Below, piece after piece: positions 1-7,493 of a stretch of 64,000 nt of DNA (the first letter of the stretch is position 1; the number at the start of each line of letters is the position of its first letter). The notes under the pieces were generated by a model. It had not been told where the DNA came from. It saw nothing but the letters and a program-made list of their open reading frames with translations, and searched no databases. The stretch comes from Solitalea canadensis DSM 3403 (GTDB lineage Bacteria; Bacteroidota; Bacteroidia; Sphingobacteriales; Sphingobacteriaceae): NCBI RefSeq assembly GCF_000242635.2, contig NC_017770.1, forward strand, positions 4,786,669-4,850,668. Direction: 5' to 3'. A program made the translations under genes and the position numbers.

Positions 1-407
1 TTAGAACCTCCTGGTTGGAAGATGAAATCAGGTCTTTTTTCATCCCAGGTATCATTCACTCGATATTGAACCTGAGCAAGTTCTTTTGAATTACTGATTT
101 CGTATTGATTTTCATTGACCTTAGCGATTTTTAGTTTTTTACCATTTTTATCGATGGCTGTAAAACCTTCAATGAATCTGCCGTAATTTTTCTCACTATA
201 AGAACCCGGTATCACTTTCGGGAATGAAAATACGATTTGGTTTTCAGCAATAGGAGGAGTTGTCAGGTTGATCTGTACCTGATCATTTTTAACGGTTTTT
301 AGATCGACATGGTAAACGTATTTACTTTGTGCCGACAAACTAAAAGGGATCGCAATTAAAGCGAAAGTGGTTTTTAGAATGGCTTTCATGGAATAAGGAT
401 TTTTCAT
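1..407 (-). CDS. M61 family glycyl aminopeptidase-like protein, N-terminal part (runs off left edge)
   Basis: The reading frame is open from an ATG at 407 (or a second in-frame ATG at 389) to the left edge, about 135 codons, with no stop, so the gene is cut by the window. A signal peptide ending near LSAQ is followed by a beta-rich stretch with the phrases FSFPKVIPGSY and VNDTWDEKRPD. This resembles the N-terminal beta domain of M61 peptidases, which precedes the thermolysin-like catalytic domain and a PDZ domain; those parts lie outside the window. The protein is probably exported to the periplasm. It is divergent from the nrtR-like gene at 515. The family assignment rests on the N-terminus alone, so it is moderate. 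Confidence 0.6.
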   Translation of the reverse strand, partial: MKNPYSMKAILKTTFALIAIPFSLSAQSKYVYHVDLKTVKNDQVQINLTTPPIAENQIVFSFPKVIPGSYSEKNYGRFIEGFTAIDKNGKKLKIAKVNENQYEISNSKELAQVQYRVNDTWDEKRPDFIFQPGGS

Positions 408-514
408 AGTTGAATGTTTCAACTTGCGTGAACTAAATTTGCTACAAGTATATAAATAGTTGTTGAAATAATATTTTTAAGTTTAAACCCAGAAATCTGC
501 GTAATGAAAACATC

Positions 515-1228
515 ATGAGTAAAACATTTCATAATTATCCGGTTGAACAGTCGATGAAACTTGCGGTAGATGCAGTTGTTTTTGGTTATACGAAAGAAAC
601 TGGGCTCTCTGTACTCTTAATAAAAAGAAAGATTGCCCCATTCGCACATCAATGGGCTATTCCCGGAGGTTTTGTACATAATAATGAGAGTTTGGAGGAT
701 GGAGTGGTAAGAGAGTTACAGGAAGAAACGGGTTTAACAGTTAATTATCTTGAACAGTTATATACGTTTGGCAATCCGGACCGTGATCCTCGCTACCGTG
801 TTGTTTCAGTTGCTTACTATGCATTGGTAAAACCTGATTCTTTTGTTACCTCTGCAGGCAGTGATGCGGAAGATGTTTCATGGTTTGCTGTGAATCAGCT
901 GCCATCATTGGCTTTTGATCACGTTGATATTATTAACTCCGCGATCCAACGACTACGTGGGAAGATAACTTACGAACCTATTGGTTTTGAGTTGCTGGAT
1001 GCGAAATTCCCTTTTTCAGACCTTGAACACCTTTATGTAAATCTTCTTGGAAGAGAAATAGACAGAAGGAATTTTAAAAGGAAAATAAAACAGTTGGATC
1101 TTTTGATTGAACTTGATGAAACCGCGCCGATGAGCTCAGCAGGGCGTCCGGGCAAATTGTATTCCTTTAATAAAGAGAAGTACTTTAGTTTGAAAAACCG
1201 AGGCTTTCTTTTTGATATGTCCTTTTAG
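515..1228 (+). CDS. nrtR: NrtR-family transcriptional regulator (Nudix domain plus winged helix)
   Basis: Residues 13-150 form a Nudix domain and residues 155-237 a winged-helix DNA-binding domain, the order found in NrtR repressors of NAD metabolism, which sense ADP-ribose or related molecules. The Nudix box is complete: G52, E58, R66-E67, E70-E71 and G73 follow the G-x5-E-x7-RE-U-x-EE-x-G pattern, although many NrtR proteins have lost this motif. The next genes are nadM-nudix and nadV, the expected targets, and two palindromes lie just before nadM. Some Bacteroidota homologues instead regulate arabinose genes (AraR), but the context here points to NAD. The 237-residue length is normal. Confidence 0.85.
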   Translation: MSKTFHNYPVEQSMKLAVDAVVFGYTKETGLSVLLIKRKIAPFAHQWAIPGGFVHNNESLEDGVVRELQEETGLTVNYLEQLYTFGNPDRDPRYRVVSVAYYALVKPDSFVTSAGSDAEDVSWFAVNQLPSLAFDHVDIINSAIQRLRGKITYEPIGFELLDAKFPFSDLEHLYVNLLGREIDRRNFKRKIKQLDLLIELDETAPMSSAGRPGKLYSFNKEKYFSLKNRGFLFDMSF

Positions 1229-1269
1229 ATTCAATTATTTTTATTGATAATCAATGATTTAGTGTGATG

Positions 1270-1304
1270 AATTTAATTTGCGTCAAATTAACGCAAATTA
1301 AATT
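1270..1304. promoter_or_regulatory. Putative NrtR operator 1 (near-perfect palindrome)
   Basis: Positions 1270-1283 and 1291-1304 are perfect 14-bp inverted arms around a 7-bp centre. The core is ATTTGCGTC, five bases, then AACGCAAAT. It lies between nrtR and the nadM start at 1357, where an NrtR site is expected. The core recurs at 1330-1352. Confidence 0.7.
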
Positions 1305-1329
1305 TGCTCCTTGTTTTTTATTTGTTTTA

Positions 1330-1352
1330 ATTTGTGTCATTAAGACGCAAAT
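1330..1352. promoter_or_regulatory. Putative NrtR operator 2
   Basis: ATTTGTGTC, five bases, then GACGCAAAT: 9-bp inverted arms with one mismatch. This is the same core as operator 1, with centres 54 bp apart, about five helical turns, so both sites would face the same side of the DNA. The site ends 4 bp before the nadM ATG, where binding could block translation start or transcription. Confidence 0.65.
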
Positions 1353-1356
1353 AGAT

Positions 1357-2241
1357 ATGAAAACCACAGGAGTAATCATTGCACGCTTTCAGACCCCACA
1401 TTTACATGAAGGACATCATAAGATCATACGTCACGTTCGTGAGCGCCATAACAAAATCGTTATCCTCTTAGGCGTGGCTCCTACAAAATTAAGCAGAAAG
1501 AATCCGCTTGATTTTTATACTCGCGAACGTATGGTAAAAATGGCGTACGCAGATCTTACCATCCTGCCATTACCTGATATGAAGTATGATGAGGTTTGGT
1601 CGGCCAATCTGGACACACTTTTACAGGCCTCTTTCCCAAATGAGAAATTCGTTTTATATGGAAGTCGTAATAGCTTCATTCCCTACTATTCGGGTCGGTT
1701 TGAGACAGAAGAAATTCCAGAAGAAGGAAATCATAACAGTACAGATCTACGCGAACAGATCAGTGATAGAGTTAAAGGAAGTGAAGATTTCAGACATGGA
1801 ATTATTTATGCAGCTTATAATCAATATTCAAAAGTGTATCCAACGGTTGATATTGCTGTTTTTAGAAATAACAAAACGGAATTGTTATTAGCTAAACGTG
1901 ACAGAGAGGGAAAATGGAGATTCCCCGGTGGTTTTGTTGATCCAAGTGATGATAATTATGAAGCAGCAGCCAAAAGGGAATTGACAGAAGAATGTGGCGA
2001 CATTGAAGCAGGTGAAATGCGGTATATAAAATCATTCAGGGTAAATGACTGGCGGTATAAAAACAGTCCCGATCAAATTATAACTACATTATTTAGTTGT
2101 GAATTACTATTTGGCTCGCCTAAAGCAAGTGATGATATTGACCATGTAAAATGGTTTAAGAAAGAGGAAATAGCCCAACTATTAGATAAAAAACTAATCG
2201 CAGAAGAACACGTTGAGATGATAAATCATCTTAAATTTTAA
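1357..2241 (+). CDS. nadM: Bifunctional NMN adenylyltransferase / Nudix hydrolase
   Basis: The N-terminal half is a nucleotidyltransferase with H17-E-G-H20 (the HxGH motif) and a later NSTDLRE motif equivalent to ISSTxxR. It should join NMN and ATP into NAD. The C-terminal half, from about residue 170, is a Nudix domain with GGFVDP and RELTEECG, like the ADP-ribose pyrophosphatase half of other NadM-Nudix fusions. Its box has one extra residue and Asp in place of the first Glu. The open frame extends up to 1264, but that extension reads through both palindromic operators and lacks family similarity, so ATG 1357 is chosen (294 aa). It is followed 49 bp later by nadV. Confidence 0.9.
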   Translation: MKTTGVIIARFQTPHLHEGHHKIIRHVRERHNKIVILLGVAPTKLSRKNPLDFYTRERMVKMAYADLTILPLPDMKYDEVWSANLDTLLQASFPNEKFVLYGSRNSFIPYYSGRFETEEIPEEGNHNSTDLREQISDRVKGSEDFRHGIIYAAYNQYSKVYPTVDIAVFRNNKTELLLAKRDREGKWRFPGGFVDPSDDNYEAAAKRELTEECGDIEAGEMRYIKSFRVNDWRYKNSPDQIITTLFSCELLFGSPKASDDIDHVKWFKKEEIAQLLDKKLIAEEHVEMINHLKF

Positions 2242-2290
2242 AGCGCCTCTAATAACAAGTAAATCATAAAACCGAAAAAAACACAATCAA

Positions 2291-3700
2291 ATGAAAAATC
2301 ATAATCTACTATTACTCGCTGATGCTTATAAATATTCTCACCATAAATTATACATGCCAGGCACCACTTATGTGTATTCTTATTTGGAAAGCCGTGGTGG
2401 TGAATTTGATGAAACCATTTTCTTTGGACTTCAGTATTTCCTGAAAGAATACCTGCAAGGCAAAGCATTTACCAAAGAAGATGTTGATGAGGCGGAACAA
2501 TTCATGAATGAAGTTTTTGGAAGAAATGACGTTTTTGACCGTAAGATCTACGATTATATACTTGAAAAACACGATGGTTATCTTCCTGTAAGAATCAGAG
2601 CGGTTGCTGAAGGAACTGCTGTTCCTAATCTTAATGTATTAATGACCATTGAAAACACAGACCCGAACTGTTATTGGTTAACCAACTTTATCGAAACCTT
2701 ATTAATGCAGGTATGGTACCCAACCACAGTTGCTACACTGTCACATGAGATCAAGAAGGTTGTTTTGAACTATTTTAAGCAAACCGCATCTACTGAAAAT
2801 GAAAAATCGGTTCAATTTGTATTGAATGACTTCGGTTTTAGAGGAGTGAGTTCGGTGGAGAGTGCTGGTTTAGGCGGGGCCGCACATTTAGTTAACTTTA
2901 GCGGTAGTGACACCATTGCAGGTTCCATGTTGGCGAAAAAGTATTACTATGCAGCCAAAGCTGTCGGATTTTCGATTCCGGCAACGGAACATTCAATCGT
3001 AACATTATTGGGTGAAGAAGGTGAATTGGAAGTGTTTAAACAGGTGTTAAATACCTTTCCAACAGGAACCATTGCTTGCGTTTCAGACTCCTACAACATC
3101 TTCAGAGCTTGCGAAGAATACTGGGGAGAGGAGTTAAAAGAGCAAATATTGAAACGTGATGGCACATTAGTTATTCGTCCGGATTCAGGAGATCCGGTGA
3201 AAACATTACTTAAAGTATTTGAAATCCTGATGGACAAATTTGGGTACACGGTCAATGATAAGGGGTATAAAGTGTTGCCGCCACAAGTGCGCGTTATTCA
3301 AGGGGATGGCATAAGCTATTCATCCATTAAAGAGATCTACGAAGCATTAAAACAAAATGGAATTTCTGTAGAGAACCTTGCATTAGGGATGGGTGGTGCG
3401 CTGCTTCAGAAAGTAGATCGTGATACGCAGAAGTTTGCGTTGAAATGCTCCTATGCCGAAGTGAATGGTGAAAAAATAAACGTAATGAAGTCACCGGTTG
3501 AGTTAAGTGCTAATGGGGAATTATCGATTTCTTATAAAAAATCTAAAGCCGGAAAGTTCAAACTGATTAAAGAGAATGGTGCGTTTAAAACAGTTACTAC
3601 TGAAACTGTAGAGAAAGACTATTTAATCACTGTTTTTGAGAATGGAAGGATCGTTAGGGAGTATACGTTTGATGAAGTAAGAGCTAATGTAGCACTTTGA
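2291..3700 (+). CDS. nadV: Nicotinamide phosphoribosyltransferase
   Basis: The 469-residue product matches the NAMPT/NadV family, which converts nicotinamide and PRPP to NMN. Seen are the SRGGEFDE stretch near the N-terminus, GSDTIAG with D207, ATEHS with H234, and IRPDSGDP with R296 and D298; these align with human NAMPT D219, H247, R311 and D313. The product NMN is the substrate of the NadM half encoded upstream, so the two genes give a two-step salvage of nicotinamide to NAD. It probably forms one operon with nadM under NrtR control. Length and motifs are normal. Confidence 0.95.
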   Translation: MKNHNLLLLADAYKYSHHKLYMPGTTYVYSYLESRGGEFDETIFFGLQYFLKEYLQGKAFTKEDVDEAEQFMNEVFGRNDVFDRKIYDYILEKHDGYLPVRIRAVAEGTAVPNLNVLMTIENTDPNCYWLTNFIETLLMQVWYPTTVATLSHEIKKVVLNYFKQTASTENEKSVQFVLNDFGFRGVSSVESAGLGGAAHLVNFSGSDTIAGSMLAKKYYYAAKAVGFSIPATEHSIVTLLGEEGELEVFKQVLNTFPTGTIACVSDSYNIFRACEEYWGEELKEQILKRDGTLVIRPDSGDPVKTLLKVFEILMDKFGYTVNDKGYKVLPPQVRVIQGDGISYSSIKEIYEALKQNGISVENLALGMGGALLQKVDRDTQKFALKCSYAEVNGEKINVMKSPVELSANGELSISYKKSKAGKFKLIKENGAFKTVTTETVEKDYLITVFENGRIVREYTFDEVRANVAL

Positions 3701-3720
3701 AAAATAGGTTGGAAACCAGA

Positions 3721-3804
3721 AACACCCTGCCCCCCTCCCAAGAGGGGAGCCTAAATCAAGGTAGTTGATGGAATCCCCTCTTGAGAGGGGGCCAGGGGTG
3801 TGTT
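3721..3804. repeat. Palindromic intergenic element, copy 1 (MITE/REP-like)
   Basis: About 30-bp imperfect inverted ends starting AACACCC and ending GGGGTGTGTT, with the inner motif AAGAGGGGA / TCCCCTCTT, around a short unique centre. A second copy lies at 31144-31226 in the opposite orientation. The centre here, reverse complemented, reads ATCAACTACCTTGATT; copy 2 has ATCAACTACGTTGATT. The element sits just after nadV and could act as a terminator or RNA stabiliser. Confidence 0.8.
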
Positions 3805-3829
3805 AATCTTCCTAAAAAAATAATTTATC

Positions 3830-4291
3830 ATGATCACAAAAGCCATACAAAACGCTTTCAACACTGCCCAACGAAAAAACTGGGATCATACCTATTGGGC
3901 TTTCGACATTCACGGAACTATTGTTTATCCAAATTATTCCGCAACTAAAATCCCTACAACATTCTACCCTTATGCAAAAGAGTGTCTCCAGTTAATCAGT
4001 GGAAGAAAAGATGTTGTAATGATCCTATATACTTGCTCTTATCCACATGAAATCGAACAGTATTTAAAATTCTTTAAGGAGCAGGGCATTCATTTTAGGT
4101 TTGTGAACCAAAATCCTGAAGTGGTAAATGAAGCTTACGGATTTTATGAGCAAAAATTCTATTTCAACGTATTATTTGAAGATAAATCTGGTTTTGATCC
4201 GGAACAAGATTGGGAAAAGATTTATACTATGCTAAAGAATAATAAAACTGAAGCGTGTATTTTACCTGAGATGCCAGCCTTTATTAATTAA
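3830..4291 (+). CDS. HAD-like protein in NAD salvage cluster
   Basis: The 153-residue protein carries AFDIHGTI at residues 24-31, which fits HAD motif I (DxDGT) with the second Asp replaced by His. A Thr in the LYTCSY stretch could be motif II and the acidic FEDKSGFD motif IV. The small size leaves little room for a cap domain. If catalytic it would be a phosphohydrolase, but the loss of the usual acid/base Asp makes slow or altered chemistry likely. It follows nadV on the same strand after the palindromic element, so a role in nucleotide turnover is only a guess. Its last 30 bases overlap the convergent metalloprotease gene. Confidence 0.6.
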   Translation: MITKAIQNAFNTAQRKNWDHTYWAFDIHGTIVYPNYSATKIPTTFYPYAKECLQLISGRKDVVMILYTCSYPHEIEQYLKFFKEQGIHFRFVNQNPEVVNEAYGFYEQKFYFNVLFEDKSGFDPEQDWEKIYTMLKNNKTEACILPEMPAFIN

Positions 4292-4873
4292 TAATCGCTT
4301 ACATTCTTTGCAGAATTCTTTTTCTTCATTGGTTGGATTTTTGCCTTCTGCATCTCGCATAAAACAAGTTTTAACAGCGCAATGAGGAAGTCCCTGAGTA
4401 TGGCCAAGTTCATGAATAGCTACCTTGAATAATTGATCTAATTTTTGCTCTTTAGATAGCCTGAATGTCGAGGCGATGCAAGCATTTCCCGGACAAAACC
4501 CTAATCCCATGACACCCCAATCCTTATGTTCGTCTTTGGTTGCACTAATGTCTTCATCTGTCAGGCCTATTGTTACATGCTCGGATGATGATTTCCTGCT
4601 TAGATAGTTAATCAATGAATCAGCCCTGTATCTTTTCCTGTCTTTCTTATATGCGGAAGAAGGAAAATCCATTGGCAGCATTATTTCTACTTTCGGATAA
4701 GCTTTTTGTATTTCTGAGGCGATGTATCGAGCGTCATCGTCAGAAAAGTTGCCAAATGGTTGAATTGCAATTGTTATCTCTTTTACTGTTTCTTTTGTTG
4801 GTTTATTGCATGCAGAAATGCTCGTAAATAGCGTCAGTAATAAGATAGTTGTTTTTGATAGATAGCTGTTCAT
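4262..4873 (-). CDS. Archaemetzincin-like (M54) zinc metalloprotease, lipoprotein
   Basis: A signal peptide ends in a lipobox (SISAC, Cys22), so the protein is probably lipid-anchored. The C-terminal half has H154-E-L-G-H158-T-Q-G-L-P-H164-C, then a second Cys after four residues and a late CKEC. This matches the archaemetzincin pattern HExxHxxGx3C-x4-C...CxxC, in which the three His bind catalytic zinc and the four Cys a structural zinc. The expected Met right after the second Cys is shifted by one residue. The family is mostly cytosolic, so the lipoprotein signal is notable. It overlaps the convergent HAD-like gene by 30 bp. Confidence 0.75.
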   Translation of the reverse strand: MNSYLSKTTILLLTLFTSISACNKPTKETVKEITIAIQPFGNFSDDDARYIASEIQKAYPKVEIMLPMDFPSSAYKKDRKRYRADSLINYLSRKSSSEHVTIGLTDEDISATKDEHKDWGVMGLGFCPGNACIASTFRLSKEQKLDQLFKVAIHELGHTQGLPHCAVKTCFMRDAEGKNPTNEEKEFCKECKRLLINKGWHLR

Positions 4874-4984
4874 TAATCCAAATATAGGAGACGGATGTTG
4901 GAATTTTAAACGTTTTCCGGTTCTATTTAATCTGGCAAAGCATTAGAGTATTTAAATTTCTAATTTAGCGGAAACAATTATTCT

Positions 4985-6574
4985 ATGCATTTACTTTTTC
5001 CGGGCAGACATCATTTGCTGACCGATTTCCAATTCAAATACCTTAATCAATTAATTCAAACAGAACTCCTAAATGTTTCTGATGTTGAAGGAAATTCTCT
5101 TCAACAATCAAAAGTAGAAAGTGTGATCTTTGCTGTTACCTCTGCTAATCATTCTAACACACGACGAAATCCATTGCCATTTTACCTTAGAGCGTTGGCA
5201 ATTGAAGATTTTGCCCGTGATTTAAATGTTCCTGTTTATATTTTCGGCATTGATGACGTGGGAAAATTGGAAGACTTTGCTTCGTATACAATTAAAAAGA
5301 TTAAACATGAAAGTGATGGCTTGTTGAATTTGAATGCGACTAATTGTGCTGTTATTTGTTCTACTCCGGTAATGCAAATGTATCAGCAACACGGTTTTCG
5401 GATTTTACCTGCTGAATTAAATGTTCAATCGAATTCATTTGATGCAGAGCAACCATGGGATCTGGTAGAACACATTGCTAAAACCCCTGAATGGAGTGCA
5501 GATGGGTTTACGCTAAATAAGGTTCATACATCCTCTTATAAGATTTGGAAGCGGTACCAGCTGGGATCAAAAGTGCAATTACTCTTTAATGATCATATTA
5601 TTGGCGAGGATGGTGATTTAACAGCTACAAGAGACTATAACTCTTATGTTCGTCAAATGGATGAAATTGCGGAGATGAAATATCATGACACGTCTGAATA
5701 TATTCGTCAGGGGCGAATTGGTGATATAGGATGTGCTGTTGGGTCGTGGATAAAACTTGCAAGTAAAGATGAGCGTTTTCGAGAATCCGATTTCTTTGGA
5801 ATCGAGGTTTCACGCCATCTGTTTGATATTTGTCAACAGCGCAAACACAACGGTGAGTTTGCCAATCCTTATGTGTTTTTTGCACAAAAAAATGCAGTTA
5901 CAGGTTTAGTGTTTGAAGAGAATTCGATGAATTGCATATTTACTTCATCCCTTACACATGAAATCGAATCTTACGGAGGTCGTCAAGATCTATTGAACTT
6001 TATCAGCAATCGATTTTCGGAGTTAGCTCCAAGTGGAGTTTGGGTAAACAGAGACGTTGTTGGCCCAGAAAATGGCGACAAAATAGTTTACCTAAAATTA
6101 AACAAGCAGGATGGGGTTAATGAAAATTCGGATGGTGATTTTGCCACAAGAAATGAATTAACCGTGTACTTAGATGGTTTATCCACTTACGGACGCTTTC
6201 TTCGTTTTGCGGTTGACTTTCGTAAGAAAGAAGGGTATAAATTGGAGTATAAAGAGGAGATTATCAATGATGAATCCTATATAAAGCTTTCTCTTTCTGA
6301 TGCCTGCGAATTTATGTCGAGAAAGGATTATACGGATAATTGGGAAAGTGAAATGCATGAAACGTTTACGTTCTGGTCCTTTGAAGACTGGAAGTCTCAC
6401 CTGGAGGAAGTTGGGTTCACCGTTATGCCCACATCATCTGCCTATACAAATGATTGGATCGTCCAGAACCGTTTAATCGGAAAATGTGAGCTTTTTGAAA
6501 TGGGTGGAGATACCTTGAAGCCAATGAACTATCCGGTAACTAATATGTTAATGATTGCTGAGAAAAAGATATAA
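4985..6574 (+). CDS. NMNAT-like nucleotidyltransferase domain fused to SAM methyltransferase
   Basis: Residues 1-150 look like an NMN-adenylyltransferase fold. FPGRHHLLTDFQ aligns with the NadM start, TRRNPLPFY (residues 59-67) aligns with the SRKNPLDFY of the NadM encoded at 1357, and a later STPVMQMYQQHGFR stretch matches the NadM ligand loop. The HxGH signature is degraded to T13-D-F-Q16. Residues 240-400 form a class I methyltransferase: GDIGCAVGS at 246-254 is motif I and the FGIEVSR stretch just after it motif II. The substrate is unknown. The nearby nrtR-nadM-nadV genes suggest a pyridine nucleotide or a related nucleotidyl compound. A 110-bp gap separates it from the divergent metalloprotease, so it likely has its own promoter. 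Confidence 0.6.
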   Translation: MHLLFPGRHHLLTDFQFKYLNQLIQTELLNVSDVEGNSLQQSKVESVIFAVTSANHSNTRRNPLPFYLRALAIEDFARDLNVPVYIFGIDDVGKLEDFASYTIKKIKHESDGLLNLNATNCAVICSTPVMQMYQQHGFRILPAELNVQSNSFDAEQPWDLVEHIAKTPEWSADGFTLNKVHTSSYKIWKRYQLGSKVQLLFNDHIIGEDGDLTATRDYNSYVRQMDEIAEMKYHDTSEYIRQGRIGDIGCAVGSWIKLASKDERFRESDFFGIEVSRHLFDICQQRKHNGEFANPYVFFAQKNAVTGLVFEENSMNCIFTSSLTHEIESYGGRQDLLNFISNRFSELAPSGVWVNRDVVGPENGDKIVYLKLNKQDGVNENSDGDFATRNELTVYLDGLSTYGRFLRFAVDFRKKEGYKLEYKEEIINDESYIKLSLSDACEFMSRKDYTDNWESEMHETFTFWSFEDWKSHLEEVGFTVMPTSSAYTNDWIVQNRLIGKCELFEMGGDTLKPMNYPVTNMLMIAEKKI

Positions 6575-6601
6575 AAGAAGCCTTAACTATTTGAAAATGA
6601 A

Positions 6602-6631
6602 AAAGGAGCGATTGAAAGCTCGCTCCTTTTC
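6602..6631. terminator. Bidirectional hairpin terminator
   Basis: A perfect 11-bp stem, AAAAGGAGCGA with TCGCTCCTTTT, around an 8-base loop, with A and T runs on its two sides. It lies between the convergent fusion gene (ends 6574) and the DUF4249 gene (ends 6650). Confidence 0.85.
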
Positions 6632-6649
6632 TATCACGGTATAAAAATC

Positions 6650-7489
6650 TTATTCTTTAACTATTCCGCTTTTAGTACTTACCAACGAGGCTCCGAAATA
6701 ACCTACCGCTTTCTTAGCCGATGAAGCATTAACGTTTTTGACATTAGTACGAACATTTGCAGGAGGATTGGCAAAAATACCTCCATTGCTTACCTGAATG
6801 CGAAGCTCATCATAGAAATGATAAGCATCCATCGTAATTGACCATGTTTCAATTGTTACAGAATCCTTTAACTGGAATGGTTTCTCTGTAAAAAGGCGTA
6901 CCTTTTTAAAGTTTGCACTGTCAACAAACTCGTCATTCATGTAGTTCAGATCTTCAATTTTGTTTAGATAAATCCCATTCTTCTTGATTTTCATCCTACA
7001 AGCATCGCCCATTCCCTTCAGTTCTTTGCCGAAGAATTGTAATAGATATCCATCTTCATCTTGTCCAAGAGACTTTTCACGATATTCAAATGCAACGGAA
7101 TCCACCAAAAAGCTTTGACGCATTGCTTCAGTCTGTGCCTCATATACTTCGCCATCGTATTCAATCCTAAGCAGGTATTTTTCACCTTCTATACTTCTGA
7201 TATTTTTTATCAAAAACTTTCCGGTTGAAAATTCTTGGAGCGTTTCCGATTCACCGGAAACTGTTGTTAATGTTACTTTGGCACCGGATATCCATTGTGG
7301 AGTGGTATTAGAGAAGTAAGGAGATGTTTGCGCCAGTTTTATGGTATCTGGAACAGCCCTGTTTGTTAACCATCCGTCAACACTTAATAATGGTGGTCCA
7401 GCATCTAATTTTACATCCACAACATCTTCGCAGGAACTTAACATTAGCGCTGCAATGCACAGAGTAAATAATATATGTAGTTTTTTCAT
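6650..7489 (-). CDS. DUF4249 domain lipoprotein (TonB receptor partner)
   Basis: A signal peptide ends in LSSC (Cys20), so this is a lipoprotein, likely on the outer membrane. The body matches DUF4249 proteins: the start LLSVDGWLTN, then a predicted beta-rich region with AKVTLTT. Such genes commonly sit directly downstream of TonB-dependent receptors, as here, where the receptor stop and this start are 4 bp apart. By analogy with SusD-type partners it may help capture the ligand, but no substrate is known. At 279 residues it is shorter than the 396-residue paralogue at 17137. Confidence 0.8.
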   Translation of the reverse strand: MKKLHILFTLCIAALMLSSCEDVVDVKLDAGPPLLSVDGWLTNRAVPDTIKLAQTSPYFSNTTPQWISGAKVTLTTVSGESETLQEFSTGKFLIKNIRSIEGEKYLLRIEYDGEVYEAQTEAMRQSFLVDSVAFEYREKSLGQDEDGYLLQFFGKELKGMGDACRMKIKKNGIYLNKIEDLNYMNDEFVDSANFKKVRLFTEKPFQLKDSVTIETWSITMDAYHFYDELRIQVSNGGIFANPPANVRTNVKNVNASSAKKAVGYFGASLVSTKSGIVKE

Positions 7490-7493
7490 GCTA

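Noticed and set aside
1264-1356. N-terminal extension of NadM to an ATG at 1264
   Set aside because: It reads through the two palindromic operators and gives a Cys/Phe-rich leader unlike any NadM; ATG 1357 gives the family start.
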